A stretch of DNA of 64,000 nt, taken from NCBI GenBank assembly GCA_004210455.1, contig SEFA01000005.1, positions 1 through 64,000 of the forward strand. Reading direction: 5' to 3'. Within the stretch, counting starts at the first letter, position 1. Each line of letters opens with the position of its first letter. A model generated the notes under the pieces. The model made no database searches and had not been told where the DNA came from. It was given only the letters and a program-made list of their open reading frames with translations. Shown here piece by piece: positions 29,611 to 37,063 of this stretch. A program made the translations under genes and the position numbers. Source of the DNA: Rubrivivax sp. (GTDB taxonomy: Bacteria > Pseudomonadota > Gammaproteobacteria > Burkholderiales > Burkholderiaceae_C).

Positions 29611-31028
29611 GGCGAGACCATCTCTCACTGCTCGCCCCCTCGTGGCCGCGAAGTCCCTTGCGGTCGATGGCTCAGCGGCTGACGCTTGCAATGACTTTGC
29701 TGGCCGTTGCCGTTTTCGTCGCAGTCGCACTCCTTCTTCACAGCGGTCTCAAGCGCGAGATCGAGCGGGCCCGGGAGCATGACCTTGAGGGCAAGATCGA
29801 CGTGGTCGAGCATCTGTTGGAGGAAGTGCGCAGTCCCGCAGATGTGCCGGCGCTGACGCATCACCTCAACGACGTATTGATCGGGCATGGACAGATGCGC
29901 ATCTGGCTGGTGGGAGAAAACGGCCGCAGCCTCTATGGTGGAAGTCAGCCGCCAGTCCTTGCGAAGACGGCCAATCAGCTCGAGGTCGTTCGGGAGGACG
30001 GGCTTGTGATGCAGGCGCGGCAAGTTTCCATCCCGGCCCACCCGGTACTTGGACATCAGGCGTTGATCGTCGCGATTGACGCTCGCGATCAGGAAGCGAT
30101 GTTGCGTCGCTATGGCAACCGCCTCGCAATTGTGTGTGGTGTGGGCGTTGCGCTGATCGTCTTGATCTCCGCGTGGGTCGCGCGCAGATCGCTTCGTCCG
30201 GTACGTCAGCTTTCAGAGGAGGCGGCGGCGCTCAACCCGCGGTCGCTCTCTTCACGACTATCGCCGGTCAACACTGCAGAGGTGCAGGAGTTGGTTCACG
30301 CGTTCAACAGCGCGCTTGGCCGTGTCGAGGCGGCCTACGGTCAACTGGAAGGCTTCAGCGCAGACGTCGCGCATGAACTACGCACGCCGCTGGCCACCAT
30401 GATAAGCAGCACCGAAGTAGCGCTGATTCGAGATCGTCCTGCAGCTGAACTGCGCGAAGTGTTGGGAACGAACCTGGAAGTTCTGCGGGAACTCTCCAGC
30501 CTCGTCAATGACATGTTGTTCCTGTCCAAGGCTGATCAAGGGCAGCTCGCCGATCGCCTCGATCCGCTCGATCTTCGAGACCAGGCAGAGCACATCGCCG
30601 AGTACTTCGAACCCATGCTCGAAGAGCAAGGCGTTCGGTTGCGCATCGAAGGCAATGCCAAGGTCCAGGGCAACGCCGGTCTGATTCGGCGGGCGCTTGT
30701 GAATCTTGTCGGCAACGCGGCCCGGTACACGCCGCGCGGCGAGGCGATCATCATCGAGTTGAAGATGCTTGAATCAAACGCCGTGCGTGTGTCCGTGCGG
30801 AATCCGGGGCCCGCCCTTGCGCCGGAACTGCTGCCGCGACTCTTCGATCGCTTCGTGCGAGGCGATCCCGCGCGTGAAAAATCGGGCAGCCATCACGGGC
30901 TGGGTTTGGCCATCGTCAGGGCCATCGCAGTCATGCATGGCGGGCGCGTTTTCGCCGGATCACAGAATGGCTGGACCGCTGTAGGCCTTGAATGGCCAAA
31001 TCAGCGAGCCTCTGCCCCCAGCGCCTGA
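29607..31028 (+). CDS. copS: copper sensor histidine kinase (CopS/CusS)
   Basis: The 473-residue membrane kinase has helices near residues 25-47 and 163-185, a periplasmic sensor loop between them, HAMP, the H-box DVAHELRTPLATM, and a HATPase domain with NLVGNAARYTPRG (N-box) and HHGLGLAIVRAIA (G-box). The TTG start is chosen because GGAGG lies seven bases upstream and the TTGA overlap couples it to copR; ATG at 29667 is an alternative that still keeps the first membrane helix. Confidence 0.92.
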   Translation: MRRDHLSLLAPSWPRSPLRSMAQRLTLAMTLLAVAVFVAVALLLHSGLKREIERAREHDLEGKIDVVEHLLEEVRSPADVPALTHHLNDVLIGHGQMRIWLVGENGRSLYGGSQPPVLAKTANQLEVVREDGLVMQARQVSIPAHPVLGHQALIVAIDARDQEAMLRRYGNRLAIVCGVGVALIVLISAWVARRSLRPVRQLSEEAAALNPRSLSSRLSPVNTAEVQELVHAFNSALGRVEAAYGQLEGFSADVAHELRTPLATMISSTEVALIRDRPAAELREVLGTNLEVLRELSSLVNDMLFLSKADQGQLADRLDPLDLRDQAEHIAEYFEPMLEEQGVRLRIEGNAKVQGNAGLIRRALVNLVGNAARYTPRGEAIIIELKMLESNAVRVSVRNPGPALAPELLPRLFDRFVRGDPAREKSGSHHGLGLAIVRAIAVMHGGRVFAGSQNGWTAVGLEWPNQRASAPSA

Positions 31029-31058
31029 ACCTCTCGGGAGGAGAGCCTACGACGATCA

Positions 31059-31238
31059 TCACGGCGTCGGAGACATTAAGTCCTGCCACACCTGGGCTTC
31101 TCGGGAAGCGCCCGCTAATCGCTCATCAGATGGTCCATGCTTATCGGCCCCAGCTTTTTCGCTAGCGGCGAGCGCGCGTTCATTCTTGGATTTCAGCGCA
31201 TCTTGAGGCGCATCGATGTGGCGAAGCGCTGAGTTCAC
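31059..31238 (-). CDS. small hypothetical protein (59 aa)
   Basis: A GTG-started frame of 59 codons, charged and Ala/Glu/Lys-rich (ALKSKNERALAASEKAGADK), ending WQDLMSPTP. It overlaps the stop of the next small frame upstream by 4 bp (GTGA), the same joining used by real genes throughout the window, with GAGG about ten bases ahead. No family recognised and no signal peptide. Real gene or chance frame is undecided. Confidence 0.35.
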   Translation of the reverse strand: MNSALRHIDAPQDALKSKNERALAASEKAGADKHGPSDERLAGASREAQVWQDLMSPTP

Positions 31239-31384
31239 GTCGCGCCACCCTCATGTTTCATATCTTCCTTCAGATCCACCCATCGGCGCGCCCCAGCCAG
31301 CGGAGCCGCAGCGTAGTCATAGTTGGAGTAGGCGTCGGCCTTAGGAATGCGTTGCAAGAGTGAGGGCTTCGCCTGGCTGGCCAT
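31235..31384 (-). CDS. small hypothetical protein (49 aa)
   Basis: The frame encodes KPSLLQRIPKADAYSNYDYA, then APLAGARRWVDLKEDMKHEGGAT. A GTG at 31456 would add 24 residues. The composition is protein-like and soluble, and the GTGA link to the following small frame suggests a two-gene unit in the gap between copS and arsR. No clear ribosome-binding site precedes the ATG. Could be a remnant of a larger gene. Confidence 0.35.
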   Translation of the reverse strand: MASQAKPSLLQRIPKADAYSNYDYAAAPLAGARRWVDLKEDMKHEGGAT

Positions 31385-31482
31385 GTGTTTACGAGAGAGG
31401 TTCCCGGGCGATGGGCAAAGCGGCCAAGCAGGGGGCGAGCGGAGTGTAGCGGCCACATTGTTTTTTCTTCAAGCCCGGGGCC

Positions 31483-31511
31483 TTGCGGGTCATTACAAGT
31501 TTTGTTGTAAT
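31483..31511 (+). promoter_or_regulatory. arsR promoter, predicted leaderless
   Basis: TTGCGG (31483-31488) and TGTAAT (31506-31511) are 17 bp apart. Transcription would begin at about 31518, at or next to the ATG at 31519, and no ribosome-binding site precedes that ATG. Confidence 0.5.
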
Positions 31512-31513
31512 GA
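31490..31513. promoter_or_regulatory. ArsR operator
   Basis: TCATTACAA and TTGTAATGA are perfect 9-bp inverted arms around GTTTTG. The site covers the spacer and -10 element of the ars promoter, where a bound ArsR would block RNA polymerase until arsenite or antimonite releases it. Confidence 0.7.
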
Positions 31514-31518
31514 TCGCC

Positions 31519-31845
31519 ATGGACAAGACAACAGCCCTTGCTGGCCTCGGCGCGCTGGCGCATCCGATTCGTCTCGACGCGTTTCGCGCACTGGTCGTCG
31601 CGGGAGAGGACGGCCTCACACCGGGCGCCCTCGTCGAGATGCTGGGGGTGGCCTACGCCAAGCTGGGTTTCCATCTGAAGGACCTCAGCGAAGCAGGACT
31701 CGTCACCTCGGAGCAATCGGGCCGGCATGTGATCTATCGCGCGGTGTACCCGCAGATGAACGCGCTCCTGGCCTACCTCACCGAGAACTGCTGCCAGGGT
31801 GTCGCCTGCGCCGTGGAACCCACATCGACCAACTGCGACTGCTGA
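31519..31845 (+). CDS. arsR: arsenic-responsive repressor ArsR
   Basis: The 108-residue winged-helix repressor shows ALAHPIRLDAFRALV, a recognition helix region LGVAYAKLGFHLKDLSEAGLV and a Cys-rich end (ENCCQGVACAVEP, then NCDC). The Cys-Cys-x4-Cys group resembles the C-terminal arsenite site of Acidithiobacillus-type ArsR rather than the alpha-3 CxC site of plasmid R773. ATG at 31519 is chosen because the operator overlaps the ATG at 31510; upstream in-frame starts run through the promoter. First gene of arsR-arsC-arsC-acr3-arsH. Confidence 0.9.
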   Translation: MDKTTALAGLGALAHPIRLDAFRALVVAGEDGLTPGALVEMLGVAYAKLGFHLKDLSEAGLVTSEQSGRHVIYRAVYPQMNALLAYLTENCCQGVACAVEPTSTNCDC

Positions 31846-31857
31846 ATGGAAACTGAC

Positions 31858-32352
31858 ATGACATCGACGGTCTACAACGTGCTGTTCATCTGCACGGGCA
31901 ACTCTGCACGGTCCGTCCTCGCCGAGGGCTTGCTCAACCACCTGGGGAACGGCCGCTTCCAGGCGTATTCGGCAGGCAGCCACCCCAAGGGCGCAGTCCA
32001 TCCGCTGGCCCTCAAGGAGCTCAGCCAACTGGGCATCCCCACGGACGGGTTCCGTAGCAAGAGCTGGGAGGAGTTCGCTCAGCCGGGCGCTCCCGAGATG
32101 GATTTCGTGTTCACCGTCTGCGACCAGGCCGCTGGCGAGGTTTGCCCGGTGTGGCCCGGCCAGCCGCTGACCGCGCATTGGGGCATGCCGGACCCTGCGG
32201 CTGTCGAGGGCAGCGAAGACACGCAGCAGCAAGCCTTCCGCGCCGCGGCAGTCACGATGAAGCGCCGCCTCGAACTGATGATGTCCTTGCCGCTGCAGAG
32301 CCTGGACGCCATGGCCATCCACAAGGAAGTCAAAGACATCGGGACCCGCTGA
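31858..32352 (+). CDS. arsC: arsenate reductase, LMW-phosphatase type (first copy)
   Basis: The 164-residue enzyme reduces arsenate to arsenite. It has the P-loop CTGNSARS near the N-terminus (nucleophilic Cys), EGLLNHLGNGRFQAYSAGSHP and the catalytic Asp region near MDFVFTVCDQAAGEVCPVWPG, whose cysteines can serve the thiol relay. ATG at 31858 has GGAAA upstream; an ATG at 31846 abutting the arsR stop is less likely. A diverged second copy follows after 3 bp. Confidence 0.9.
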   Translation: MTSTVYNVLFICTGNSARSVLAEGLLNHLGNGRFQAYSAGSHPKGAVHPLALKELSQLGIPTDGFRSKSWEEFAQPGAPEMDFVFTVCDQAAGEVCPVWPGQPLTAHWGMPDPAAVEGSEDTQQQAFRAAAVTMKRRLELMMSLPLQSLDAMAIHKEVKDIGTR

Positions 32353-32355
32353 GCC

Positions 32356-32844
32356 ATGACCACCAACGTTCTCATCCTGTGCACCCACAACTCGGCGCGA
32401 AGCGTGCTGAGCGAGGGCATGCTGAACCACTGGGCCCAGCGTCTGGGCAAAGACATCCATGCCTTCAGCGCCGGCAGCGCGCCGAGCGGGCGCATCAATC
32501 CCTATGCCCTCCAAGCGCTGGGCGACGCAGGCATCGACACGAGCGCCTATCGCAGCAAGAGCTGGGACGAGTTCGTCACCGATGGCGCGCCCGAGATGCG
32601 CGTTGTCATCACCGTGTGCGACAGCGCCGCGGCTGAGCAGTGTCCCTACTGGCCCGGCAGCCCCGTCAAGGTTCACTGGGGCTACGCCGACCCGTCGAAT
32701 GCGCCCGAGGCGGACAAGCCGCAGGCCTTCGAGCTCACGCGGCAGGCCATCGGGTACCGAATGCTCCAGCTGGCACAACTGCCGCTGGAGACCATGTCCA
32801 ACGCCGAGCTCCAGCGCGCGCTCGATGCCATCTCGAAGTCCTGA
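32356..32844 (+). CDS. arsC: arsenate reductase, LMW-phosphatase type (second copy)
   Basis: The 162-residue paralogue has P-loop CTHNSARS, EGMLNHWAQRL, AFSAGSAPSG and VVITVCDSAAAEQCPYWPGSP. It is alignable with the first copy over its whole length but clearly diverged (TH for TG in the P-loop and a different C-terminus), so the pair is not a fresh duplication. Both keep the nucleophilic Cys, Arg of the loop and the downstream Cys pair, so both look active. Confidence 0.9.
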   Translation: MTTNVLILCTHNSARSVLSEGMLNHWAQRLGKDIHAFSAGSAPSGRINPYALQALGDAGIDTSAYRSKSWDEFVTDGAPEMRVVITVCDSAAAEQCPYWPGSPVKVHWGYADPSNAPEADKPQAFELTRQAIGYRMLQLAQLPLETMSNAELQRALDAISKS

Positions 32845-32853
32845 CGTCCGGCC

Positions 32854-33933
32854 ATGACTACCGCAATTCTCAAGCCCGTCGCCGCCGCGGCCAAGCCGGC
32901 CATCAGCTTCTTCGAACGCTACCTCAGCGTCTGGGTAGCCCTGTGCATCGTCGGGGGCGTCGCGCTGGGCCAGTTCTTTCCCGGCGTATTCAAGGCGGTC
33001 GCCTCCCTCGAAGTGGCCCAGGTCAACATTCCTGTAGGCCTGCTCATCTGGGTCATGATCGTTCCGATGCTGCTGAAGATCGACTTCGCGGCGCTCGGCC
33101 AGGTCAAGGCGCACGCCAGGGGCATCGGCGTCACGCTGTTCATCAACTGGGCGGTAAAGCCCTTCTCGATGGCGCTGCTCGGCTGGATCTTCGTTCGCCA
33201 CCTGTTCGCCGCGTGGCTTCCGGCCGATCAACTCGACAGCTACATCGCCGGGCTCATCCTGCTGGCCGCGGCGCCGTGCACGGCCATGGTCTTCGTGTGG
33301 AGCCAGCTCTGCAAGGGAGATCCGTACTTCACGCTGTCCCAAGTGGCTCTCAACGACGCGATCATGATCGTCGCCTTCGCACCCATCGTCGCGCTGCTGC
33401 TGGGCCTGTCCTCAATCACGGTACCGTGGGACACGTTGATGACCTCGGTCGGCCTCTACATCGTCGTGCCAGTCATCCTGTCCCAGCTGTGGCGCAGACA
33501 GCTACTCAAGCGTGGTGCCGCGCACTTCCAGGTAGTCGCCACCAAGCTGGGCCCGCTTTCGATTGCTGCGCTGCTGCTGACGCTCGTGCTGCTGTTCGCC
33601 TTCCAGGGCGATCGCATCATCGAGCAACCGTTGGTCATCGCCTTGCTGGCCGTGCCCATCCTCATCCAGGTAGTGCTGAACTCGGGCCTGGCCTATTGGC
33701 TCAACCGAAGGATGGGTGTTCAGCACTGCGTCGCCGGTCCGTCGGCGCTGATCGGCGCCAGCAACTTCTTCGAGCTGGCCGTGGCCACCGCCATCAGCCT
33801 CTTCGGCTTCCAATCCGGCGCCGCCTTGGCCACCGTGGTCGGCGTGCTGATCGAAGTGCCGGTGATGCTCGCAGTCGTCGCCATCGTGAACCGCTCGCAA
33901 GCCTGGTACGAACGAGGAGCGCAACGTGCTTGA
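32854..33933 (+). CDS. acr3: arsenite efflux permease Acr3
   Basis: The 359-residue protein with about ten membrane helices belongs to the Acr3 (BART) family, not the ArsB family. Recognised by [22 protein letters not shown] at the N-terminus, the conserved Cys segment [19 protein letters not shown], and [18 protein letters not shown] near the end. It exports As(III) by proton exchange across the inner membrane. It overlaps arsH by 8 bp. Confidence 0.95.
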   Translation: MTTAILKPVAAAAKPAISFFERYLSVWVALCIVGGVALGQFFPGVFKAVASLEVAQVNIPVGLLIWVMIVPMLLKIDFAALGQVKAHARGIGVTLFINWAVKPFSMALLGWIFVRHLFAAWLPADQLDSYIAGLILLAAAPCTAMVFVWSQLCKGDPYFTLSQVALNDAIMIVAFAPIVALLLGLSSITVPWDTLMTSVGLYIVVPVILSQLWRRQLLKRGAAHFQVVATKLGPLSIAALLLTLVLLFAFQGDRIIEQPLVIALLAVPILIQVVLNSGLAYWLNRRMGVQHCVAGPSALIGASNFFELAVATAISLFGFQSGAALATVVGVLIEVPVMLAVVAIVNRSQAWYERGAQRA

Positions 33934-34648
33934 GCTCGATCCGACTTTCCCGGCACTGCAGTCCGACCTCTTCGATGTGCCGGATCAGCAGCGGCTGACG
34001 GTGCGCGAGCCGTCGAAGCATCGTCCCCGATTCCTGATGCTGTATGGGTCACTGCGTGTCCGGTCCTACAGCCGTCTCCTGACCTTTGAAGCGGCACGGC
34101 TGCTGGAGGCCATGGGCGGCGAGTTGAAGATCTTCGATCCGTCCGGTCTGCCGCTGCCCGACGATGCGGCCGACACCCACCCCAAGGTCCAGGAACTGCG
34201 CAAGTTGGCCGACTGGTCCGAAGGCATGGTGTGGTGCTCCCCCGAGCGCCACGGCGCGATGACCGGCGTGATGAAGTCGCAGATCGACTGGATCCCGCTC
34301 ACGTCGGGTGCCGTCCGTCCGACGCAGGGCAAAACGCTGGCGGTGATGCAGGTCTCGGGCGGCTCGCAGAGCTTCAACGCGGTGAACCAGATGCGCGTGC
34401 TCGGCCGTTGGATGCGGATGCTGACCATCCCGAACCAGTCGTCCGTCGCTAAGGCTTTCGCGGAGTTCACCGAGGAGGGACGCATGAAGCCGTCCTCGTA
34501 CTACGACCGCGTGGTCGACGTGATGGAAGAGCTGTTCAAGTTCACGCTGCTGACGCGCGATCACGGCGACTACCTAGTCGATCGGTACAGCGAGCGCAAG
34601 GAGACGGCGGAGAAGCTGTCCGAACGGGTCAATCAGAGCGCCATTTGA
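33926..34648 (+). CDS. arsH: ArsH NADPH-dependent FMN reductase
   Basis: The 240-residue flavodoxin-fold enzyme oxidises trivalent organoarsenicals in known cases. The flavin phosphate loop is [21 protein letters not shown], followed by [23 protein letters not shown] and [26 protein letters not shown], all typical of ArsH. The GTG start has GGAGCG upstream, inside the acr3 end, so translation is probably coupled. Length is normal. Confidence 0.94.
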   Translation: MLELDPTFPALQSDLFDVPDQQRLTVREPSKHRPRFLMLYGSLRVRSYSRLLTFEAARLLEAMGGELKIFDPSGLPLPDDAADTHPKVQELRKLADWSEGMVWCSPERHGAMTGVMKSQIDWIPLTSGAVRPTQGKTLAVMQVSGGSQSFNAVNQMRVLGRWMRMLTIPNQSSVAKAFAEFTEEGRMKPSSYYDRVVDVMEELFKFTLLTRDHGDYLVDRYSERKETAEKLSERVNQSAI

Positions 34649-34657
34649 GCGCGAGTG

Positions 34658-34673
34658 CGGGGCTGCGGCCCCG
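34658..34673 (+). terminator. GC-rich hairpin after arsH
   Basis: CGGGGC and GCCCCG pair around TGCG ten bases past the arsH stop. There is no T-run, so intrinsic termination is uncertain. Confidence 0.3.
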
Positions 34674-34706
34674 ATCTCTCCAAAGCCTGTCCGTCGAGCT
34701 TCGCCG

Positions 34707-34976
34707 CGAGGTCAGCTGCACGGCGCGGGAAACGGCATCCTGACGATCGCCAAGGGGACGCTTCCGCTCGCGGTTCCCCACGGGTACGGATATCGGCAGG
34801 GAGTCTTGAGGGTGCCTGCGCGAATCGCGCAAGCGCTGGCGCCTTGGGCTTTTGGTCTGGCCGTCGATGTATGGGGAGCGGGTGCGCTCGCGATCTCTGC
34901 CGGACTCAGCACCCTGGCTCTTGCTAGCCTCTTCTTCCTATCGCTGGAAGTGCGGACCACAGCTCGGCATCCCTAG
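34707..34976 (+). pseudogene. C-terminal remnant of an MFS transporter
   Basis: One frame with no start codon of its own reads LHGAGNGILTIAKGTLPLAV, then a glycine/tyrosine loop, RQGVLRVPARIAQALAPWAF and a final membrane helix (ISAGLSTLALASLFFLSLEV) before a TAG. This is the last quarter of a major facilitator protein of the kind often found after arsH, with the LHGxGNG and APARxAQxxAP motifs. Similarity stops at about 34707, so roughly three quarters of the gene are gone. Confidence 0.7.
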
Positions 34977-35009
34977 GCCCGCCGAGTGTTGCATGCCGCT
35001 CGGTCCGCT

Positions 35010-36968
35010 TCAATGAGCGCGCACCGCTTTTGATCTAGCATTTCGCAGGAAGAAGGCCAGGACGAGCAGAAGAACGGCCCCCTGGGCGGTCAGGCCGATG
35101 ACCGATGGATAGACCCCCAGAACTTCGAGACGCGGAGCGGACAGCGCGCTCGGCGCGATCCAGCCAGCCTCTTGCAGGGCGGCCACGCCCTTACCCGTCA
35201 GGACCACAGCGAGGATGGCCACAAGCCACGAACTCACGGAGAAGAACTTGCCGATTGGAAGACGGGCGCTGTACCGCAGCAGGAGCACCGTGATGAGCGC
35301 CAGGCAAAGCACACCGACGCCCAGACCGTAAAGAATGGCACCGTCGTTCCCCTGGCCCCACAACGCGGCGTAGAACAGGATCGTCTCGAACACCTCGCGG
35401 TACACGGCCACGAAGGCCAGACCGAACATGAAGAAAGCCGAACGTCGGTTCAGCGCTGCGGACATGCGCTCGCCGAGGTAGGCCTGCCATTGGCCGGCCA
35501 CGCTCTTCTGATGCATCCAGATGCCAACGCTCAGGAGCACGATGGCCGCGAACAGGCTCGACAGCCCCTCGGTGACCTCACGGTTGGCGCCGCTGATCGA
35601 CACCGCATACGTCGCGATGGCCCAGGTGACGCCCCCGGCCCCCAAGGCGCCAATCCAGCCCGCATGAACGTACGGCAGCACGTCGGGACGCTTGGCCTGT
35701 CGCAGGAAAGCGATCATCGCGACCACGACCAGCAGCGCTTCGATGCCTTCGCGCAGCAGGATGGTCAGGCTTCCGAAGAATGCGGCCGTCGAGTCAGCGC
35801 CTGCGGATGCCAGCACTTGATCTGCGGCGTCGAACAGCCCGTCAATCTTGGCGACCGACGCTTCGATTTCTTGAAGCGGAGCTTTGGATGCGATCAGCGA
35901 GCGGTACTGCCCCGTTGCCACTTCGATCTGGTCCTTTAAGGAGCCTTCACGGGCTGCCAGCGCTTGCTCGTAAGGTTCCACGCCGTCGAGATAGGAAGAC
36001 AACGCCAGCTCGGCGGCGTCCTTGGGCTTGCCCGCCTTGAACGCGTCAACGCTTTGATGCAACCGCTCGCGCGCCAGCGTGAGGCTGTTCGCGCGCGGCG
36101 CCGCAAGGGCCTCGGGGTGCGCGTGGAGATAGGCCATCGTCGCCGCAGCTTGGGCCTCCCCGAGGGCGCCCGCGAGTTCGGATTCAGTCAAACGAACGAA
36201 GTGATCGATTCCGCTGACCTCGCTGCGCGCCTTATCGGATTCCTTCCAGATGCGCTGTCCCTGCTCGCGCTGCTTGTCGTCATGGGCGAAAGTGCCCAAG
36301 TACATCGCGACCGCCCAACGATCTTCCTCGGAGAGCTGACCAAACGCAGGCATCGCAGTTCCGGCGATCCCCTGGCTGGCCGCCTGGTACAGCGCGAACA
36401 CGCTGCGCTGGCGAGCCCGGTCGTGGTCAGTGAACGCGATCGGCTTGGGATCGAGCTGCTTAGCCAGAGGGCCGTCGCCGTTGCCTGAAGCGCCATGGCA
36501 GGCCGCGCAGTTAGCCGCGTAGACCGAGGCGCCCAGCTTCAGGTCAGGCAGCGCGGTGGGTGCAAGTGGGACCGGGTAGACCGCGATCAGGTGATTCGCC
36601 AACGCCTTGGCCAAACCACCGACCTTGGTGGCATCGGATTTGGCAGCAATCTCCGCTTGAAGGGCTTCGCTTTCGCGCAGCAAGGTCGCGCGTTCGGGCT
36701 TGTCTTCCAAGGCAGCGATCTTGTCGTGCGCGGTCTTGGCGAACTCCCGCATCTCGTCGTACTCGGACTGCGCAACGATCTTGCCGTCCTGCACCGCACC
36801 CGAATAGTCGACAGCCAAGTAGTCGAGGATCTGCCATACGCGGCGCACGTCAGCCTCCGCGGCACTCGCAGCGCCGCTGGCCACCATGCTGAAGAGGATC
36901 AAGCCCGCTGTGAGGATCTTGCGCGCCATGCTGAGACCGGCGTGTAGAACGCCGTGAGTGCGACTCAT
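35010..36968 (-). CDS. cytochrome c-FTR1 fusion metal permease (PbrT-like)
   Basis: The 652-residue protein joins, after a signal peptide, a helical region, a cytochrome c domain (CAACHG haem site at about residue 155, distal Met in GTAMPAFG) and a seven-helix FTR1 iron-permease domain with the two exchange motifs LREGIEALL and YREVFETILF. FTR1 proteins import Fe(III) after oxidation; the lead-operon member PbrT is proposed to take up Pb(II). Lying 95 bp downstream of the PIB ATPase on the same strand, it is most simply PbrT-like. Start may instead be ATG 36929, which gives a shorter signal peptide. Confidence 0.85.
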   Translation of the reverse strand: MSRTHGVLHAGLSMARKILTAGLILFSMVASGAASAAEADVRRVWQILDYLAVDYSGAVQDGKIVAQSEYDEMREFAKTAHDKIAALEDKPERATLLRESEALQAEIAAKSDATKVGGLAKALANHLIAVYPVPLAPTALPDLKLGASVYAANCAACHGASGNGDGPLAKQLDPKPIAFTDHDRARQRSVFALYQAASQGIAGTAMPAFGQLSEEDRWAVAMYLGTFAHDDKQREQGQRIWKESDKARSEVSGIDHFVRLTESELAGALGEAQAAATMAYLHAHPEALAAPRANSLTLARERLHQSVDAFKAGKPKDAAELALSSYLDGVEPYEQALAAREGSLKDQIEVATGQYRSLIASKAPLQEIEASVAKIDGLFDAADQVLASAGADSTAAFFGSLTILLREGIEALLVVVAMIAFLRQAKRPDVLPYVHAGWIGALGAGGVTWAIATYAVSISGANREVTEGLSSLFAAIVLLSVGIWMHQKSVAGQWQAYLGERMSAALNRRSAFFMFGLAFVAVYREVFETILFYAALWGQGNDGAILYGLGVGVLCLALITVLLLRYSARLPIGKFFSVSSWLVAILAVVLTGKGVAALQEAGWIAPSALSAPRLEVLGVYPSVIGLTAQGAVLLLVLAFFLRNARSKAVRAH

Positions 36969-37063
36969 TGTTGTTCCCGAACGAAAAGGCGGCCCGTCGA
37001 GCGGGCCTAAGGATTGCGTTAACTACTGCTTAGGCGAGCTAACGATTGGGCAAAAGGATTGGG

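Noticed and set aside
31021-31050. CTCTCGGGAGGAGAG as terminator of copS
   Set aside because: Five-base stem with no T-run; too weak to call.
31270-33342. Reverse frame of 690 codons across the ars genes
   Set aside because: Antisense to arsR, both arsC genes and acr3, all clearly real; no recognisable protein features.
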